A DNA stretch of 64,000 nt from Bacteroidales bacterium (GTDB lineage: Bacteria > Bacteroidota > Bacteroidia > Bacteroidales > P3): the NCBI GenBank assembly GCA_016283175.1, contig JAEEMK010000046.1:1-64000 (forward strand), read 5' to 3'. Position numbers and translations under genes: made by a program. Below the pieces are notes generated by a model. The model made no database searches and had not been told where the DNA came from. It saw only the letters and a program-made list of their open reading frames with translations. This document shows, piece by piece, positions 62,469-64,000 of the stretch. Each line of letters opens with the position of its first letter. The stretch's first letter is position 1.

Positions 62469-63788
62469 ATGAGTAAATTATTACGATTTGTTTCTCTGTA
62501 TTTAATTGGCATCCTGCTGATGCATAATGCAATGGCGCAAGTTACCCAAACATTGCACACTCCAACGTGCGCGTATAATGACGATGGTGCTGTTGGTCGC
62601 GTGGCATCGGACGGACTGCATATTATCTCATCTCATCGTCATTTCGGTTACAGCGAGTTTATTTGGATGGATCCCTCGACAAACACAGGAGTGAAATTTG
62701 TTATAGACAACGACTTCTATATCAATGATTTTGAACGATTGTCCGACACAGTGTATTTCTGCGGACATTATGACGAATACGGTGTTGTGGGTTATTTCAC
62801 AGAATCGGTGTTTACATCAGGAACAGGCAGTGTTGCTTATGTAAAAATACCAGAGATATATACCCTTAAAAAAATGGAAGTATATACAGACCCAAACAGT
62901 GGCAATCACACTATTGCTGCGGTGGGAGAAGATCCTATTGATACAACCAATTATATTAATACCGGTATATTTATCTTTGAGTTTTCAGGGATAAATATTT
63001 CCTATCATTATTTAAACATTCCACAAATATATTATAATCGGATATACCAAGATATTGCCGTTACAGACAATTACATAGTAGCAAGTGGTCAGTATGACCT
63101 TGTAACTAACAAATTCGCTCTTACAGTAATAGACAAATACAATCTTACATCTTTAGATGCATACACCCCCATAGAAACATTTGGAATCCCTAATTCGTGG
63201 AGATATTCAATAGAGTATCTTGAAAACGATGACGTTGCAATATCAACAATCGTAGATCAATCTGGTATTGTGAACTACTATTCTCCAGTTCATATCTTTG
63301 ATGCATCAACTGCATCATTTACAAATAGCCAGATAATACCTTTGGTTTCAAAAGCCGCCCCATATAACGAAATGAAATACTTTCCTAACTATCATACTCT
63401 ATTACTTCTTCAGACTAACCTTTATCCTGACGAAAGCACAACAAATTCCGTTATATATTATCTTAAACCTTATAACACCTATAGTTATCCCTCCCTATTA
63501 ATTTATGATAACCATTCCTATTACTATTCACTTGACCGCTATTCAAATATGAAAGTTCTTGCTACAGGAGAATTGAAGTCCCTTTCTCATTCTTATTTGA
63601 TTCACGACATTAGGAAAGAACCTCCTTTTGATTGTCTTAATTCATCTAATCCATATATTGATCAAAATACTATTCCATCTCCATTATATATAGCACCCTT
63701 TCAACTAAATGATCAACTTACAAATCTATCATTTATAGATATTAAAACAACCGATCTAAATTCATCAGGAATTTGTAAACAACCATAA
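62469..63788 (+). CDS. Secreted protein of unknown function
   Basis: A 439-residue exported protein; I recognise no family. The signal peptide is MSKLLRFVSLYLIGILLMHN...AQ. The mature part has a regular strand pattern with blocks such as GVKFVIDNDFYINDFERLSD, YQDIAVTDNYIVASGQYDL and YLENDDVAISTIVDQSGIVN, which suggests a beta-propeller-like fold (inference). Four Cys occur in the mature part (TPTCAYN, VYFCGHY, FDCLNSS, SGICKQP). No T9SS sorting domain is seen at the end. The gene is much more AT-rich than the genes before 61953. It is followed nine bases later by another exported protein, likely co-transcribed. Confidence 0.75.
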   Translation: MSKLLRFVSLYLIGILLMHNAMAQVTQTLHTPTCAYNDDGAVGRVASDGLHIISSHRHFGYSEFIWMDPSTNTGVKFVIDNDFYINDFERLSDTVYFCGHYDEYGVVGYFTESVFTSGTGSVAYVKIPEIYTLKKMEVYTDPNSGNHTIAAVGEDPIDTTNYINTGIFIFEFSGINISYHYLNIPQIYYNRIYQDIAVTDNYIVASGQYDLVTNKFALTVIDKYNLTSLDAYTPIETFGIPNSWRYSIEYLENDDVAISTIVDQSGIVNYYSPVHIFDASTASFTNSQIIPLVSKAAPYNEMKYFPNYHTLLLLQTNLYPDESTTNSVIYYLKPYNTYSYPSLLIYDNHSYYYSLDRYSNMKVLATGELKSLSHSYLIHDIRKEPPFDCLNSSNPYIDQNTIPSPLYIAPFQLNDQLTNLSFIDIKTTDLNSSGICKQP

Positions 63789-63797
63789 AAAAACATA

Positions 63798-64000
63798 ATG
63801 AAAAATAAAACAGCTATCATTATCGCCCTTTTTGCAATCCTGACCGCCAATGCCCAGCTGGTGGAGCACTATGAGAATCCGCAGAGGTTTCAATTTGAAC
63901 CTTTTGAACACAACCTTACATCTTTAACTTTTTTTAATGAGCAAATGACAAGAGATACTGTGTTTTTATCAAAAAAATGCACGCGAGATAATTCTCATAC
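63798..64000 (+). CDS. Secreted protein, N-terminal fragment (cut by window end)
   Basis: An open frame of 67 codons that runs off the window. It begins with ATG and a clear signal peptide (MKNKTAIIIALFAILTANAQ), then LVEHYENPQRFQFEPFEHN. No domain can be named from this part. It lies nine bases after the previous gene, so it is probably the second gene of the same operon. It is AT-rich like its neighbour. Confidence 0.65.
   Translation, partial: MKNKTAIIIALFAILTANAQLVEHYENPQRFQFEPFEHNLTSLTFFNEQMTRDTVFLSKKCTRDNSH

Overview
The window comes from a member of the Bacteroidota, most likely the order Bacteroidales (inference). The signs are the gene neighbourhood DUF4837 lipoprotein - DUF6089 protein - uppS - bamA - two OmpH/Skp chaperones, C-terminal type IX secretion (T9SS) sorting domains, an LptD of the Bacteroidota type, a GldA-like ABC ATPase, and promoters matching the Bacteroidota pattern TTTG - about 20 bp - TAnnTTTG. 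No rRNA, tRNA, CRISPR array, transposase or phage gene was seen.

Layout. 1-600: 3' end of metG. 689-6286: a very large secreted repeat protein (minus). 7009-13559: the outer-membrane biogenesis operon (minus), read from DUF4837 down to the second OmpH. 13610-14584: an NAD-dependent epimerase. 14998-37332: a 22 kb surface locus (minus) holding an OmpA-like protein with a charged coiled coil, a T9SS cargo protein with a YDG-like domain, and a giant 6377-residue T9SS adhesin. 38235-39494: hpf and a XerC/D recombinase (minus). 39828-42495: rpmB, rpsU, ssb (plus) and pgi (minus). 42980-47251: an abundant-type OmpA (plus), then purN, a glycosyltransferase and a second OmpA-family protein as a minus operon. 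47576-49852: acpP-fabF-rnc. 49824-53510: a three-gene cell-envelope operon (minus). 53561-56511: a MerR-type regulator and lptD (minus). 56601-60135: amidase, GldA-like ATPase, pyrF and a small membrane protein (plus). 60814-64000: three secreted proteins of unknown function, the last one cut by the window end.

The strong theme is the cell envelope: machinery that inserts outer-membrane proteins and LPS (BamA, Skp-like chaperones, LptD), lipid-carrier and lipid synthesis (UppS, AcpP/FabF), peptidoglycan anchoring or cleavage (OmpA proteins, amidase), and very large cargo displayed on the surface.

The most unusual non-coding signal is a palindromic element present three times (about 14695-14793, 37787-37874, 60381-60479), always between genes and always in the same orientation. 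Each copy has 7-8 TGTACA/CGTACA sites spaced exactly 11 bp within each arm, so they lie on one face of the helix; the arms fold back on each other around a GCTTC/GAAGC-like centre, and a conserved right flank follows. Two of the copies bracket the 22 kb surface locus. The second notable signal is inside the giant adhesin, where 16 consecutive repeat units keep an exact 147-bp (49-codon) period.
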